DNA of 42,702 bases from Ruminococcus sp. (GCA_031262105.1 JAISIH010000004.1:1-42702); one strand, 5' to 3'. Positions 6,666 to 15,937 are shown, counted from the stretch's first letter. The notes: generated by a model from the letters alone, not told the origin. Numbers and translations are program-made.

Positions 6666-8927
6666 TTACTTTGCGAACGGGTAAGAGGAGAAGAGGATTA
6701 CGCCGCTTGCGGAGGAAGCGAATGCGATTTCGCCCTTCGCGTTGATTGTCACGGTCTTTCTCTGGAAAGTACCCTTTGTGGGGTTATAGATTGCGATATA
6801 AACCTTGTCGCCGTAGTCAGCACCGAGACCGATTGCATCTGCGGAGATACGGTAGGTAGCAGATACGCCATAGCTTCCGCTTTGCGAAGTCTGGATACCT
6901 ACTATGTCGGTGTTGCCGTATGCTTTTCTGAACTTAGCGATTGCGTTTGTGATTGCTGTACTGTTCGTCGAAACCTTAGTCATAATCTGACGGGCAGAAC
7001 TTACGGGGAGTAAGATTGTGCCGTATGTGCTTTGAAGTTGGATACGAAGGTTTTTGGAACCTGCCGCTGTGAGGAGTTTTTGCATTGCGGATTTGCTGAT
7101 TGCGGTTGCAGCTGTAGGAACATTAACCGTAACGTTAGAGTCGGTAAGCCCTCTCTTAACAGCGGACGAAACTGCGCTTGAAGTTGCGGCTGAATTGAGA
7201 GTACCGGAGGAGTTAACGCCAGCGGTTATAACGCCTGTTGAGGTGTTGATTGTTGCGGTTGCGCCGTTGTTTGTGTAGGTGTTTGCGTTGGTGTTAGTTG
7301 ACGGAGTTGTGGGTACTGTCGGGGTTATGGGAGTAATGGGAGTAACTGCCGTTGTTGAGAAGTTCGCGGTTGCGGTAATGTCACTGTAAACGGTGACGTA
7401 TGTGGGGTTAGATGTTGAGCTGTAGCCGGAATTGTAGGTGTATGAACCGGAAATTGACCAACCCGAGAAGGCGTAGGTATAACCGTAGTTATAACCATAT
7501 GTGCCGCCTGTGCCGTAGAGGAGGTAATACGGGTCGTTATAATAGTAGCCGGGGCTTGTAGATGTTCCGGTGTAAGATGTGGTTGCGGAAAGTCTTACAG
7601 TTCTGCCGTCAGCAACGTAATTGTAGTCGGAGGAAGCGGAACCTACGCCGTTTGTTCTTACGGTGATGAGGTTAGTGCCGGTATTATAGTCAATATCGGA
7701 TTCTCTGTAAGAGAGAATAACGTTTCCTGCGGGCATATAGAACCAGTTGCTTGCAGAGTAGATGCCGTTTTGTAAGAATGTGCTTGTGTTCGATTGGTTT
7801 GAGTACCATCTGTCATAGCCGTAAGTGCTTATATAGCTTGAATAGATGTCTACTCTTTCGCCGACATTGTAATATGACTTGCTGGGAGATTGTGTCCCGC
7901 CGTAAACCGTTACAGTATATGTTCCTGTACTATTATAGTTATTAGCGGATATAGTTACGTCGCTTCTGGGCATTACGAAGGAATTGCTTGCCTGAGTATA
8001 GAGAGCGCCGAGAGTTACAGAAGAAGGTGCAATCCAATAGCTGAAGCCGGTTGTAGTAAGCGGGTAAATATAAACGGTTGAATAAGGATCTACCCATCTT
8101 GAAGAAGTGGTTGCGCCTCTGAGCGTTAAGTAGTATTGACCCTGTGCGTTAGGACCGGTAGTGCCGGTGGAAGAGCCGCCGGTACCGTTATAGGTTGTGC
8201 CGTCGGTGAAAATAGCTGTAATCGAAACAGAGCTTGCAGGCATTCTGAATTCAAAACCGCCTGCAACAGAAGTGGAAACCGCCGCGCCGCCTGTCCAAGG
8301 AGTAAGAGCGGGTGAGAACTTCCAGCTTGCGAAAGCCTTGCCGTTTACGTTTGTGCCGGTGGGAACCTGAAGTCTGATACGGTCGCCCGCAACAGCACTT
8401 ATGGGGTTGTTGTATTGACCGTAAATGTCGTTAACGTTCATTGCCGCGCCGCCCTGTAAGCCTACGCCGCCGCCTAAGAAGGTAACGGTATTTGTGGGAG
8501 CAGTGCCGTTTCTTACGCTGATTGCATAATAATTATCCACACCGGAGTTCTGAACACGAATGTAGAAAACGTTGGTTGCGTCGGAGACTTTATTGGGTAA
8601 TAATGAATCTATTACCGAACCGTTTGTAAAGGATGTTGAAAGTGCCGAGGTTGATGTACCGATAGTTACGGTAGCAAGCGGGGGTTGTGTGTATCTTAAT
8701 ATAATGTTGCCTGCGTTAACTGTCGAATAAGGCACGGTAACAGACCCGGTAAAGGGTGTGAGAGCAGAACCGTCGGTGGATGCTTGGTTTAACGTAACGG
8801 CAGCCCCGCCGATTGTAACACTCGATAATAATGTCTCGGGTGTAACAGCCGCGCTTGCCGCAATCGGAGCCATCGTGAGCGCGATAACGCCCGCAACGAG
8901 AGCCGCGAAGAGCTTTTTAAGTTTCAT
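6666..8927 (-). CDS. Large exported repeat protein with InlB-type B repeats
   Basis: A 753-residue protein with a classic signal peptide (KLKK, a hydrophobic stretch, then ASAA near residue 27). After a beta-rich Ig/cadherin-like N-terminal region (about 30-145) come several divergent InlB B-repeat-like units of roughly 70 residues, each ending in a pattern like FRMPASSVSITA, FVMPRSDVTISA or FYMPAGNVILSY. A Tyr/Gly/Ser-rich stretch (about 450-500), a Thr/Pro linker (about 530-550) and a distinct C-terminal domain (600-753) follow. No sorting signal or terminal membrane helix is seen, so it is secreted or held non-covalently. SD AGGAGTG precedes the ATG. A possible role in adhesion is inference from the repeat type. 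Confidence 0.88.
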   Translation of the reverse strand: MKLKKLFAALVAGVIALTMAPIAASAAVTPETLLSSVTIGGAAVTLNQASTDGSALTPFTGSVTVPYSTVNAGNIILRYTQPPLATVTIGTSTSALSTSFTNGSVIDSLLPNKVSDATNVFYIRVQNSGVDNYYAISVRNGTAPTNTVTFLGGGVGLQGGAAMNVNDIYGQYNNPISAVAGDRIRLQVPTGTNVNGKAFASWKFSPALTPWTGGAAVSTSVAGGFEFRMPASSVSITAIFTDGTTYNGTGGSSTGTTGPNAQGQYYLTLRGATTSSRWVDPYSTVYIYPLTTTGFSYWIAPSSVTLGALYTQASNSFVMPRSDVTISANNYNSTGTYTVTVYGGTQSPSKSYYNVGERVDIYSSYISTYGYDRWYSNQSNTSTFLQNGIYSASNWFYMPAGNVILSYRESDIDYNTGTNLITVRTNGVGSASSDYNYVADGRTVRLSATTSYTGTSTSPGYYYNDPYYLLYGTGGTYGYNYGYTYAFSGWSISGSYTYNSGYSSTSNPTYVTVYSDITATANFSTTAVTPITPITPTVPTTPSTNTNANTYTNNGATATINTSTGVITAGVNSSGTLNSAATSSAVSSAVKRGLTDSNVTVNVPTAATAISKSAMQKLLTAAGSKNLRIQLQSTYGTILLPVSSARQIMTKVSTNSTAITNAIAKFRKAYGNTDIVGIQTSQSGSYGVSATYRISADAIGLGADYGDKVYIAIYNPTKGTFQRKTVTINAKGEIAFASSASGVILFSSYPFAK

Positions 8928-9028
8928 TAATATTCACTCCTATTTTTTTATATTTTATGTAAAGCGTTCGGGACAACAGGGAGCTATGCAGACTATCGCC
9001 CCAACCCGTCGCCTTTATCGCACTTTCT

Positions 9029-9057
9029 ATTATATACTATGGAAAATTATTTTGCAA
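9029..9057 (-). promoter_or_regulatory. Promoter of the 753-aa exported protein gene
   Basis: Minus strand TTGCAA (9052-9057), 17 bases, TATAAT (9029-9034). The start would be near 9022, leaving a leader of about 95 nt (8928-9022) that contains a GGGGCGATAGTC block resembling the repeats found at 28281-28335. Confidence 0.75.
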
Positions 9058-9166
9058 TACCCTTTTTAAAATTTCATATATTTTTTTTAATTTGTAACCA
9101 ATCAGAAGTAATATTGTCAGATTTATGTGAGAGGTTAATGAAAATAATGCACAAACTGTTACAAAA

Positions 9167-9916
9167 CTATTTCTTGGCTATTATTTTTCCGATACAATGT
9201 ATCTTGTGCTTGCCGGTTAAGGTTATATCATCGAGTCCGGGGTTAATTGAAATTAATCTGCCGTGACCGTTTCCCCGAAGATAAACTTCGTTGTCAACGG
9301 AAAATATGCCGATTTCCCCGATTTGCAGTTCCGGCTGCCGCTTTATAAGCAGAATGTCGCCGTCCGAAAAACGCGGCTCGTAACCTGCACCGTCAACCCG
9401 CACCGCGAAATCCGCGCCGGTATATAAATCGTTTTCGGGAATTCGTATAAACTCGGTTGTTTCAAAAAGTTCAGTCTCGCGGATACCGTTTCCGGGATAG
9501 AACGGGTGCTTTGAAACGGGAATTTCTATGTATCGGAGAGGTTCTTCACGCCGTTCGCTCATTCCGGTAAGTCTGACGCGTTCGTTCTCGGAGTCGGTTA
9601 CGCGCATAACGGTTAATTTGCCGTAGTGGTCGAGGGAGTGGTATCGGGCGAGGAAGCCCTCCTCGTCGGGGGTAAGCTCGGAGCGGATTGTCGCCTTGTC
9701 GCCGTACATATCAACCGCAATTATCGCAAGCAGATTTCGGACTCTATAGAGCGACGAAAGGGTAATCAGCGCGTTGATGTCCGGCTCGCCGCGCCCGTTT
9801 TCCCACGCGTTGACCGTCTTGCCCTGCTTCCCGATGGCGTTCCCCACGTCAGACACGGATAAGCCTGCGCTCTCGCGAAGCCGTCTTAGCGTTCTGCCTG
9901 CACTAATATTGCTCAA
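9167..9916 (-). CDS. XRE-family regulator with a protease-dead S24/LexA-like C-terminal domain
   Basis: A 249-residue regulator. Residues 8-62 form a helix-turn-helix (GLSVSDVGNAIGKQGKTVNA followed by WENGRGEPD). The C-terminal half has the peptidase S24 fold pattern (FAVRVDGAGYEPRFSDGD, then EVYLRGNGHGRLISINPG). In active LexA/CI proteins the first block reads GDSM with catalytic Ser and the second has a catalytic Lys; here they are GAGY and Arg, so self-cleavage is unlikely. Translation appears to begin at TTG (9914-9916) with an AGAGGCG site upstream, since no ATG fits. It stands alone between the exported protein gene and the dehydrogenase gene; targets are unknown. Confidence 0.85.
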   Translation of the reverse strand: MSNISAGRTLRRLRESAGLSVSDVGNAIGKQGKTVNAWENGRGEPDINALITLSSLYRVRNLLAIIAVDMYGDKATIRSELTPDEEGFLARYHSLDHYGKLTVMRVTDSENERVRLTGMSERREEPLRYIEIPVSKHPFYPGNGIRETELFETTEFIRIPENDLYTGADFAVRVDGAGYEPRFSDGDILLIKRQPELQIGEIGIFSVDNEVYLRGNGHGRLISINPGLDDITLTGKHKIHCIGKIIAKK

Positions 9917-10010
9917 TGTAAAATAACGCCTCTAATCACATATAAAGTAGGTCGGTTGCCCGACTGGACGGGATTTGTTTACCGTCGGTCAAAACTATCA
10001 GCTTAAATTA

Positions 10011-11210
10011 TCAGTCAACAAGTACAGGATTAAAATCTTCAACCCAAGGTAAGCCACATTCGTTAAGCTTTTCCATAAACGGGTCAGGGTCAAATTCCTC
10101 AACGTTTTTAACGCCCGGTCCATTCCAAACGCCGGTAAGGAAGAGCATTGCGCCGATCATTGCCGGAACGCCGGTGGTATAAGAAATCGCCTGTGACTTA
10201 ACCTCGCGATAACATTCCTCGTGGTCGCAGATGTTATAAACGTAGTAGCGGACAGGCTTGCCGTCCTTTAACCCCTGATATATACAGCCGATATTGGTCT
10301 TCCCCTTCGTCCGCGGACCGAGGGACGCCGGGTCCGGGAGGACTGCTTTTAGGAATTCGAGCGGAATAATCTTCTGCCCGCAAAAGTCAATCGGCTCGAT
10401 TGAAGTCATGCCGACATTTTCGAGGCATTTAAGGTGCGTGAGGTAGCTCTGCCCGAACGTCATAAAGAAGCGGATTCGCTTTATCCCGGGGATATTAACT
10501 GCAAGCGACTCGAGTTCCTCATGGTGGAGCAGGTAGCAGTCCTTCTCCCCCACGCTGTCGAAGTTATAGACGCGCTGAATCTCCATCGGCTTTGTGTGAA
10601 CCCAGCCGCCGTCTTCCCAGTACGAGCCGTTCGCCGCAACCTCGCGGATATTTATTTCGGGGTTAAAATTCGTGGCGAAGGGATAGCCGTGGTCGCCGCC
10701 GTTGCAGTCCAAGATGTCGATATATTCTATAGTATCAAAGTAGTGTTTTAAGGCATACGCGGAAAAAACCCCTGTAACGCCCGGGTCAAACCCACAGCCG
10801 AGGATTGCGGTTAAGCCGGCTTTTTCAAACCGTTCGCGATAAGCCCACTGCCAAGAATATTCAAAATGCGCCTCATCACGCGGCTCGTAATTCGCGGTGT
10901 CGAGGTAGTTAACCTTACATTCAAGGCAAGCGTCCATAATCGCCAAGTCCTGATAGGGCAGGGCAACATTTACGCAAATTTCGGGCTTATACGACTTCAT
11001 CAGGGCAACAAGCTCGGGAACGCTGTCTGCGTCAACCTTCGCGGAGGTGAAGTTTACGCCGGCGTCCCCGATGTCGGCAATCAGCGCATCAACCTTCGAG
11101 AGTGTTCTGGAGGCTATGCAGATATCGGTAAAAATTTCGGGGTGCTGTGCCATCTTCCGAACAACAACCTGAGCAACCCCACCGCAGCCTATTACGAGTG
11201 TTTTATGCAT
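10011..11210 (-). CDS. Carboxynorspermidine / saccharopine dehydrogenase family enzyme
   Basis: A 399-residue NAD(P)-dependent oxidoreductase. The Rossmann motif VIGCGGVAQVV is at residues 5-15, and GCGFDPGVTGVFSAYA is the family hallmark in the substrate domain. The closest functional match is carboxynorspermidine/carboxyspermidine synthase, which condenses aspartate semialdehyde with a diamine in polyamine synthesis; classical lysine-pathway saccharopine dehydrogenase is the alternative. The start at 11210 is chosen because GAGG lies six bases upstream; an ATG at 11222 would use that site as coding sequence. It is the last gene of the GH130 operon. The decarboxylase partner (NspC) is not in the window. 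Confidence 0.88.
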   Translation of the reverse strand: MHKTLVIGCGGVAQVVVRKMAQHPEIFTDICIASRTLSKVDALIADIGDAGVNFTSAKVDADSVPELVALMKSYKPEICVNVALPYQDLAIMDACLECKVNYLDTANYEPRDEAHFEYSWQWAYRERFEKAGLTAILGCGFDPGVTGVFSAYALKHYFDTIEYIDILDCNGGDHGYPFATNFNPEINIREVAANGSYWEDGGWVHTKPMEIQRVYNFDSVGEKDCYLLHHEELESLAVNIPGIKRIRFFMTFGQSYLTHLKCLENVGMTSIEPIDFCGQKIIPLEFLKAVLPDPASLGPRTKGKTNIGCIYQGLKDGKPVRYYVYNICDHEECYREVKSQAISYTTGVPAMIGAMLFLTGVWNGPGVKNVEEFDPDPFMEKLNECGLPWVEDFNPVLVD

Positions 11211-11221
11211 ATTCAACCTCA

Positions 11222-11377
11222 TTAATTAGCAATATCTTGGCGAATATCCGCGATTAAATCCTCAAGTTCCCGGATTACCGCTTCTTCGCCTTTGCCCTTT
11301 GATTTTTCTATAACGTTTTCAAGGTTTTTAATAAGTTGGCGTACATACGCTGAAAATTGTTTATCTGTCATTTCCAT
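11222..11377 (-). CDS. Tiny protein of unknown function (51 aa)
   Basis: Starts MEMTDKQFSAYVRQLIKNL and ends ADIRQDIAN; an all-helical, charged protein with no signal peptide. AAGGTG precedes the ATG, and the stop lies 11 bases before the dehydrogenase start, so it is part of the operon. The TDKQ start echoes LTDKQTVLIAA of the next upstream small gene, which suggests a diverged duplication. Function unknown. Confidence 0.75.
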   Translation of the reverse strand: MEMTDKQFSAYVRQLIKNLENVIEKSKGKGEEAVIRELEDLIADIRQDIAN

Positions 11378-11386
11378 GATTACACC

Positions 11387-11578
11387 TTACTCATTTTCTT
11401 CCCCGAAATCGGGAACTTTTCCGTCAAAGACGGTTTTCAAAACGCCCATCATCTTGCGGAGCTTTTTCTGTACGTGTTCGGAATTCGGAAGTTTCTTTGC
11501 TTCTTCCATTGCTTCAAGCGCATCGCCGTAAATCGAAGCGGCGATTAAAACGGTTTGCTTATCGGTGAGTTGTCCCAT
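11387..11578 (-). CDS. Small helical protein of unknown function (63 aa)
   Basis: A 63-residue acidic, helical protein (MGQLTDKQTVLIAASIYGDA at the start, VPDFGEENE at the end). Its AGGAGG site overlaps the stop of the GH130 gene, and its stop lies 9 bases before the next tiny gene, so the four genes 12594 to 10011 appear to be translated as one chain. It resembles other short proteins found beside metabolic genes in Clostridia, but no family could be named. Confidence 0.8.
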   Translation of the reverse strand: MGQLTDKQTVLIAASIYGDALEAMEEAKKLPNSEHVQKKLRKMMGVLKTVFDGKVPDFGEENE

Positions 11579-11589
11579 AACTTTTCCTC

Positions 11590-12594
11590 CTATATTTGCG
11601 AATGATTATCAAGGTATTCTAAAACCAAATCCACGGTTGTAAAGCAGAGCGAAGTGCAGGTATCGGCGCAGCCGTAGTATATTGCTATCCGCCCGGTATC
11701 TGCATCAACAAGATTAGCGCAGGGGAAGGTTACGTTCGGCACATCGCCGACAGTCTCGTAAGTTTCCTGCGGGGATATAAGATAAGTTTCGCCGCGTTTT
11801 AGAACCTTCCAAGGCTTGTCCCGGTCAAGAAGCGCGGCGGAGAAGCTGTAGACAAAACCGTTGCAGGAAGTTAAAACGCCGTGGTAGAATATAAGCCAAC
11901 CTCTGTCCGTCTCGATAGGGATCGGTCCCGCGCCGATTTTTGTGGACTCCCAGCCCTTCGACGGAGCCATGACGTGGCGGTGTTTCCCCCAAAAAATCAT
12001 GTCGGGAGACATTGATATATAAATATCCCCGAACGGCGTGTGACCGGAGTCACTCGGGCGGGAGAGCATCATGTAGTTCCCGTCAATTTTCCGCGGGAAC
12101 ATTACGCCGTTTCGGTTAAAGGGCAAAAATGCGTTCTCGGAAAGGTGAAACTCTAAAAAGTCGGTCGTCCACCCCACGCCGATCGTCGGCTTATAACCAT
12201 AGGCGTTGCACCATGTAATATAGTATCTGCCGTCCTCCGCGAAATAAGTTACACGCGGATCGTAGCCGTATTGAAATTCCTGCAAATCGGGGAGAGCGTG
12301 TGTAAACTCAATCCGCGCAGGGTTTATATCAAAATTAATTCCGTCTTTTGAAAAACCCGCGTGAAGGTTCATGTTCCGCGCCTTGTCGTCAACGCGGAAA
12401 ACCCCGGCGAATTTATAGCCGTCCCTGCCGTCAAACGGCACAACCGCGCTGTTAAAAACGGAATTCGACGTCGGAATTGCGTTTCGCTTTATAATCGGGT
12501 TTTTGTCATAACGCCAGATAACGTCGGTCGAACCTGCGGGGCGTTCCTGCCAAGGAATATCGGGGAGAGAGACGCCGTCAATAATTTTCGCCAT
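11590..12594 (-). CDS. GH130 beta-1,4-mannoside phosphorylase
   Basis: A 334-residue glycoside phosphorylase of family GH130, which reversibly splits beta-1,4-mannosidic bonds with phosphate and yields mannose 1-phosphate. Typical blocks are DVIWRYDKNPIIKRNAIPTS, FAGVFRVDDKARNMNLHAGF, and YDPRVTYFAEDGRYYITWCN, whose Asp is the expected general acid, plus GAGPIPIETDRGWLIFYHGV near the C-terminus. The sequence pattern is closest to mannooligosaccharide or mannosyl-glucose phosphorylases of Ruminococcus; which of these cannot be settled by eye. GAGGTGG gives the ribosome binding site. The promoter lies inside the end of the upstream transglutaminase gene. Confidence 0.93.
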   Translation of the reverse strand: MAKIIDGVSLPDIPWQERPAGSTDVIWRYDKNPIIKRNAIPTSNSVFNSAVVPFDGRDGYKFAGVFRVDDKARNMNLHAGFSKDGINFDINPARIEFTHALPDLQEFQYGYDPRVTYFAEDGRYYITWCNAYGYKPTIGVGWTTDFLEFHLSENAFLPFNRNGVMFPRKIDGNYMMLSRPSDSGHTPFGDIYISMSPDMIFWGKHRHVMAPSKGWESTKIGAGPIPIETDRGWLIFYHGVLTSCNGFVYSFSAALLDRDKPWKVLKRGETYLISPQETYETVGDVPNVTFPCANLVDADTGRIAIYYGCADTCTSLCFTTVDLVLEYLDNHSQI

Positions 12595-12612
12595 AAGTTT
12601 TCCACCTCATTA

Positions 12613-12641
12613 ATTATATCACATCTGCATTGCTATGTCAA
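12613..12641 (-). promoter_or_regulatory. Promoter of the GH130 operon, embedded in the upstream gene's last codons
   Basis: Minus strand TTGACA (12636-12641), 17 bases, TATAAT (12613-12618). The -35 box and spacer coincide with the last codons and stop of the transglutaminase-like gene (…LDIAMQM-stop). Confidence 0.87.
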
Positions 12642-14946
12642 GGGTTTTTCTACGTTTTGTAGACGAACTGCGCCTGTAAATAACCGGTAAATTTTCACGA
12701 TAACATTCATAAGCCGCCCGATACTCCGCATTGTTAATATGAACGCCGCCGTAAAACGATTTTTCAAGCAGAGCGGTTATAGCTTCAATATCCGCGCCTG
12801 TATAAATGCGACAATAATCCGCAATCTCCTCCGGGGTTTTTGAAGCGGTTAAGAAGCCGCGCCGTTTTTCGCATATATCGCAAATCCTCGCGAAGATAAG
12901 GCTTAAGGCGGCTTTTCTGCCTTTTTGTTTTTCGGTTAAGAATAATTTCACCCGAAAATAACCCTCGGCAAAAACCGGGCGGAGCAGAATTATTATGACG
13001 GCAAGCACGCCCATAATCGCCGCCGCCATCGCATAGGCAACCGCAAGCGCATCATCGACGCCGCCCACGCCGCCCGCAATGTCCCCCCGCTCACGCGGAT
13101 AAAGCGCGGAAACGGTCGGCTCAAAACGCCGCCACAGCCCGTTTATATAGACTTCGGGGTAGGCGTGGGCATCGTCGGAGGTTATCTCGTAATAGTCGAA
13201 GTTATCATTTTGCGAATCCGCACCGCCGGCATACAAAACATCGTCAACCCCGCGCGGAATATACCCTTCCGTATACCGCACAGAAAGCCCGGCATATCCG
13301 GCAAGGAGGGTAAAGGCAGTTGCGAAGTCAGAACAGCTCCCGACTTTCCCCTCGAAGACGAAATATTCGGGGGAATCGTCCGGCGCGTCGTAGCCCAAAA
13401 GGTAGGTGAAATCGCCCTTGTTAAAGAAATTTTCGATCGCTTGTGCCTTCCCGGAAAGGGTCGTTTGCCCAGCCGTTATATCCGCCGAGAGCGTCGCAAG
13501 ATCGGGGCTTTGATAGGTGTTAAAATCGCGCCAGTTCATCGCCTCGGTATGAGTTGTAAAAAATTTTTGCAACACTTCGCGATACTCCGAATCGCTCGGG
13601 AGGTCGGACATAACGTCAAGCAAAAACTGCTTGAAATCGTCATAAGATAGGTTTTGAAGCATATCATAGTAGCCTAATTCACCGGCAAACGGTGCGGCAT
13701 AACCTATGCTTAATGCGGCATTTTGCGGCAGAAACCTGTCGGTTAAAATTCCGCCGCCGAAGAGGGCGTAGAACCTGTCGTTGCCGTCCGTTTTAATGTT
13801 AACGCCGGTGCGGGAGGGGGCGGGGGCAAAGACGGAGCTGTAACCCTGCGCGGTAATTATCCCCTGATATATCGGGTCGATTTCTTCGGTTAAATTTGCC
13901 GTTAATCCGGGCGAATCTGCGGAAGTCTCCCCGGCAACAGCCGTTAAGCCGTACCTTGAAAGCAAAGTATCGTCATTCTGTGCTGCTTCGTTAACGGCGG
14001 CGCCGAGTTCGTCGAAACTTAAAACTTCCGACGTCAATGTGTTAAGCCCGAAGTCGGCTGCCTCGTTCGAGATATACCAAAAGTCGCCGTCGCCGTCATA
14101 GTATGGGTAAGATTGAAGCTTCAAATAATCGAAGACGGGGAGGGCGGCGGTGTAAAGAAGCCTTGTTTCGCTTCGGTTGAGGTTGTCGGCGTTGCCGGAG
14201 CGGAGGGACAAACGCCCGCTTCTGTCGGAATCGTTGTAGTTAAGCGAAAACCGCCCGAGCGCCCTCTCGAACTGCTCATAATACGGCGCGACATTCGGCT
14301 TCGGGAAGATTGCCGCCGCAAGTATCAGCGCAAGCGCGAAATCCGCGTAGACGATGAAGACGGATTTTTTCCCCGCCTTCTGCCCTGCCATTGCGTTTCG
14401 GGTATTTTGCAGATAGATAATAAGTTCCTCCGCCGCGATAAGAATAATAAAGACCGGCGGCGGTGTTAAAACCATCTTAACGTAGGCTGTGAAAGGGAGC
14501 AGCCCGATTATTAAAAGCCAGTGTTTCCGATAAATCCGCACGGCGAAATAATAGACCGTGCTTGAAACGAAGAAGCTAAACGCCGGGATAAACGCCGCGA
14601 GATAGATCGGGCGTGTCGGCTCAATAACATTCCCCGAGAAGAACCACAGCATAAATCCCATGCCGAAATTTCCGCTTGCATAAACGAGCATGAAAAAGAC
14701 TACCGAAACCGCAAAGAGAACCCCTGCAAAGATTACTGCTGCGCCTTTTTTTACCCCCGAAATCCTGTCGAAGATGAAAAAATAAAGCGAGGTTAATAGT
14801 ACGACAAGAATCCCCCAAACGCTCAGAATCTCTTCGGTATAGGCGTAAAGAAACGCCAAAACGACCGTCGCGGAGAAGACCGCCGGCAGAACATAGGTTA
14901 TTGTTTTTTCGGAGAGCCTATGGGAATTGGAATTCAGTTCATTCAT
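12619..14946 (-). CDS. Membrane-bound transglutaminase-like protein
   Basis: A 775-residue protein. About seven hydrophobic segments fill residues 15-210, a long extracellular domain follows, a transglutaminase core lies near 520-640, then a final membrane helix (about 655-680) and a cytoplasmic tail with a DUF4129-like helix bundle. The catalytic Cys is in KVGSCSDFATAFTLLAGYAG and the His in DAHAYPEVYINGLWRRFEPT; the usual Asp of the DPT motif is Glu here. It overlaps the DUF58 gene by 8 bp. MoxR-DUF58-transglutaminase operons are common in bacteria and thought to act on the cell envelope; the exact substrate is unknown. Confidence 0.92.
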   Translation of the reverse strand: MNELNSNSHRLSEKTITYVLPAVFSATVVLAFLYAYTEEILSVWGILVVLLTSLYFFIFDRISGVKKGAAVIFAGVLFAVSVVFFMLVYASGNFGMGFMLWFFSGNVIEPTRPIYLAAFIPAFSFFVSSTVYYFAVRIYRKHWLLIIGLLPFTAYVKMVLTPPPVFIILIAAEELIIYLQNTRNAMAGQKAGKKSVFIVYADFALALILAAAIFPKPNVAPYYEQFERALGRFSLNYNDSDRSGRLSLRSGNADNLNRSETRLLYTAALPVFDYLKLQSYPYYDGDGDFWYISNEAADFGLNTLTSEVLSFDELGAAVNEAAQNDDTLLSRYGLTAVAGETSADSPGLTANLTEEIDPIYQGIITAQGYSSVFAPAPSRTGVNIKTDGNDRFYALFGGGILTDRFLPQNAALSIGYAAPFAGELGYYDMLQNLSYDDFKQFLLDVMSDLPSDSEYREVLQKFFTTHTEAMNWRDFNTYQSPDLATLSADITAGQTTLSGKAQAIENFFNKGDFTYLLGYDAPDDSPEYFVFEGKVGSCSDFATAFTLLAGYAGLSVRYTEGYIPRGVDDVLYAGGADSQNDNFDYYEITSDDAHAYPEVYINGLWRRFEPTVSALYPRERGDIAGGVGGVDDALAVAYAMAAAIMGVLAVIIILLRPVFAEGYFRVKLFLTEKQKGRKAALSLIFARICDICEKRRGFLTASKTPEEIADYCRIYTGADIEAITALLEKSFYGGVHINNAEYRAAYECYRENLPVIYRRSSSTKRRKTLDIAMQM

Positions 14947-15937
14947 CTTGGTTAAAAACCGGCGGGTCGAGAGGCGAAATTATTATTGCTTCTTCGAGAA
15001 TTTCGTGGTCAAAATCCGTGAATTTATACCCCGCGAAGAAGGTTTGAAGCTCCTTTATATCTGCCTTGTCCTTACATTCGTGACAGATTAGGGCATCTTC
15101 ATATATATAAACGTCCGCCGTCAAATCCGCCGCTAAAAACGCCGCCGCGTAGCCCAAAACCGCTTCAATCGCCGCTTCTTCCCCGAGCAGATTATCGGGT
15201 TTTGAAAGTGGAGAGAGCAGGATTTTCCCGCTCCGAACCTCGTTTTCATCATCAAGGCGAAGCATGAGAACGCCGCGTTTTGCCGAAAGCTTGCGGTTAA
15301 TCCGCTTAATCGGATCGCCGGGAACGTATTCGCGGTGGTTATAACCCGGGAAGCCGTAAAAACTATGGGCGTCCGACGTTGCTGTTTCCTCCGCAGGGCT
15401 GTCCCACAGAGCATCTATTGCACCGGAAAGGATTATATCATCCGCCGGCACAGCCGCAATATCCGGGAAAACGCTTATAACTTCGGGGGCAATTTCGAGC
15501 GGGTAACTAAAGGAAAAAATCCCGAGGAAGTCCCCCATGCGGACGTTTTTGAGTCCGAGTTTATACTGCCCCCAATGCGCGGCGGTGTATGAATAACGAA
15601 AAGTTTCTTCCCGCTTTCCGGCGAGGGAGAAGCGGATAAGTTCATCGCCGTCGGGGGTGAGAAGCCTAATTTGCAGGTCCGGCACGGGCAGAATTGTGTG
15701 GTTTTTTGCGGTAATTGTAAAGGTTAAGGTTTCGCCCTTATAAAGCGCGGGGGAATCGGACACGGCGGTTATCGTCACAGCCCGGAGAAGCTTTGCGGCA
15801 ATTGTCGCCGCGAATGACAGGAGTAGCCCGAGCAGAATTATAAGGAGGAAGGTTATGCCGACCGGCGCCGACATATAAAGCGCGACGAGCAGCGACACCG
15901 CCGCCATTATCACAAGCTCAATTATATTTGTAATCAT
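14939..15937 (-). CDS. DUF58 domain protein
   Basis: A 332-residue protein with two N-terminal membrane helices (about 5-22 and 26-46), a beta-rich domain and the DUF58 signature REYVPGDPIKRINRKLSAKR at about 205-224. DUF58 proteins are almost always encoded beside MoxR ATPases, as here, and have a vWA-like fold. It has no clear SD in front of the ATG at 15937, and a 62-bp gap with a G-rich run separates it from moxR. Confidence 0.92.
   Translation of the reverse strand: MITNIIELVIMAAVSLLVALYMSAPVGITFLLIILLGLLLSFAATIAAKLLRAVTITAVSDSPALYKGETLTFTITAKNHTILPVPDLQIRLLTPDGDELIRFSLAGKREETFRYSYTAAHWGQYKLGLKNVRMGDFLGIFSFSYPLEIAPEVISVFPDIAAVPADDIILSGAIDALWDSPAEETATSDAHSFYGFPGYNHREYVPGDPIKRINRKLSAKRGVLMLRLDDENEVRSGKILLSPLSKPDNLLGEEAAIEAVLGYAAAFLAADLTADVYIYEDALICHECKDKADIKELQTFFAGYKFTDFDHEILEEAIIISPLDPPVFNQDE

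Noticed and set aside
6666-8927. LPXTG or similar anchor on the 753-aa protein
   Set aside because: The C-terminus ends FSSYPFAK with no sorting motif, helix or basic tail.
9917-10010. Terminator or operator in the gap before the XRE gene (CCCG/CGGG and GACCGAC/GTCGGTC pairs)
   Set aside because: The pairings overlap and conflict; no single convincing stem with a T run.
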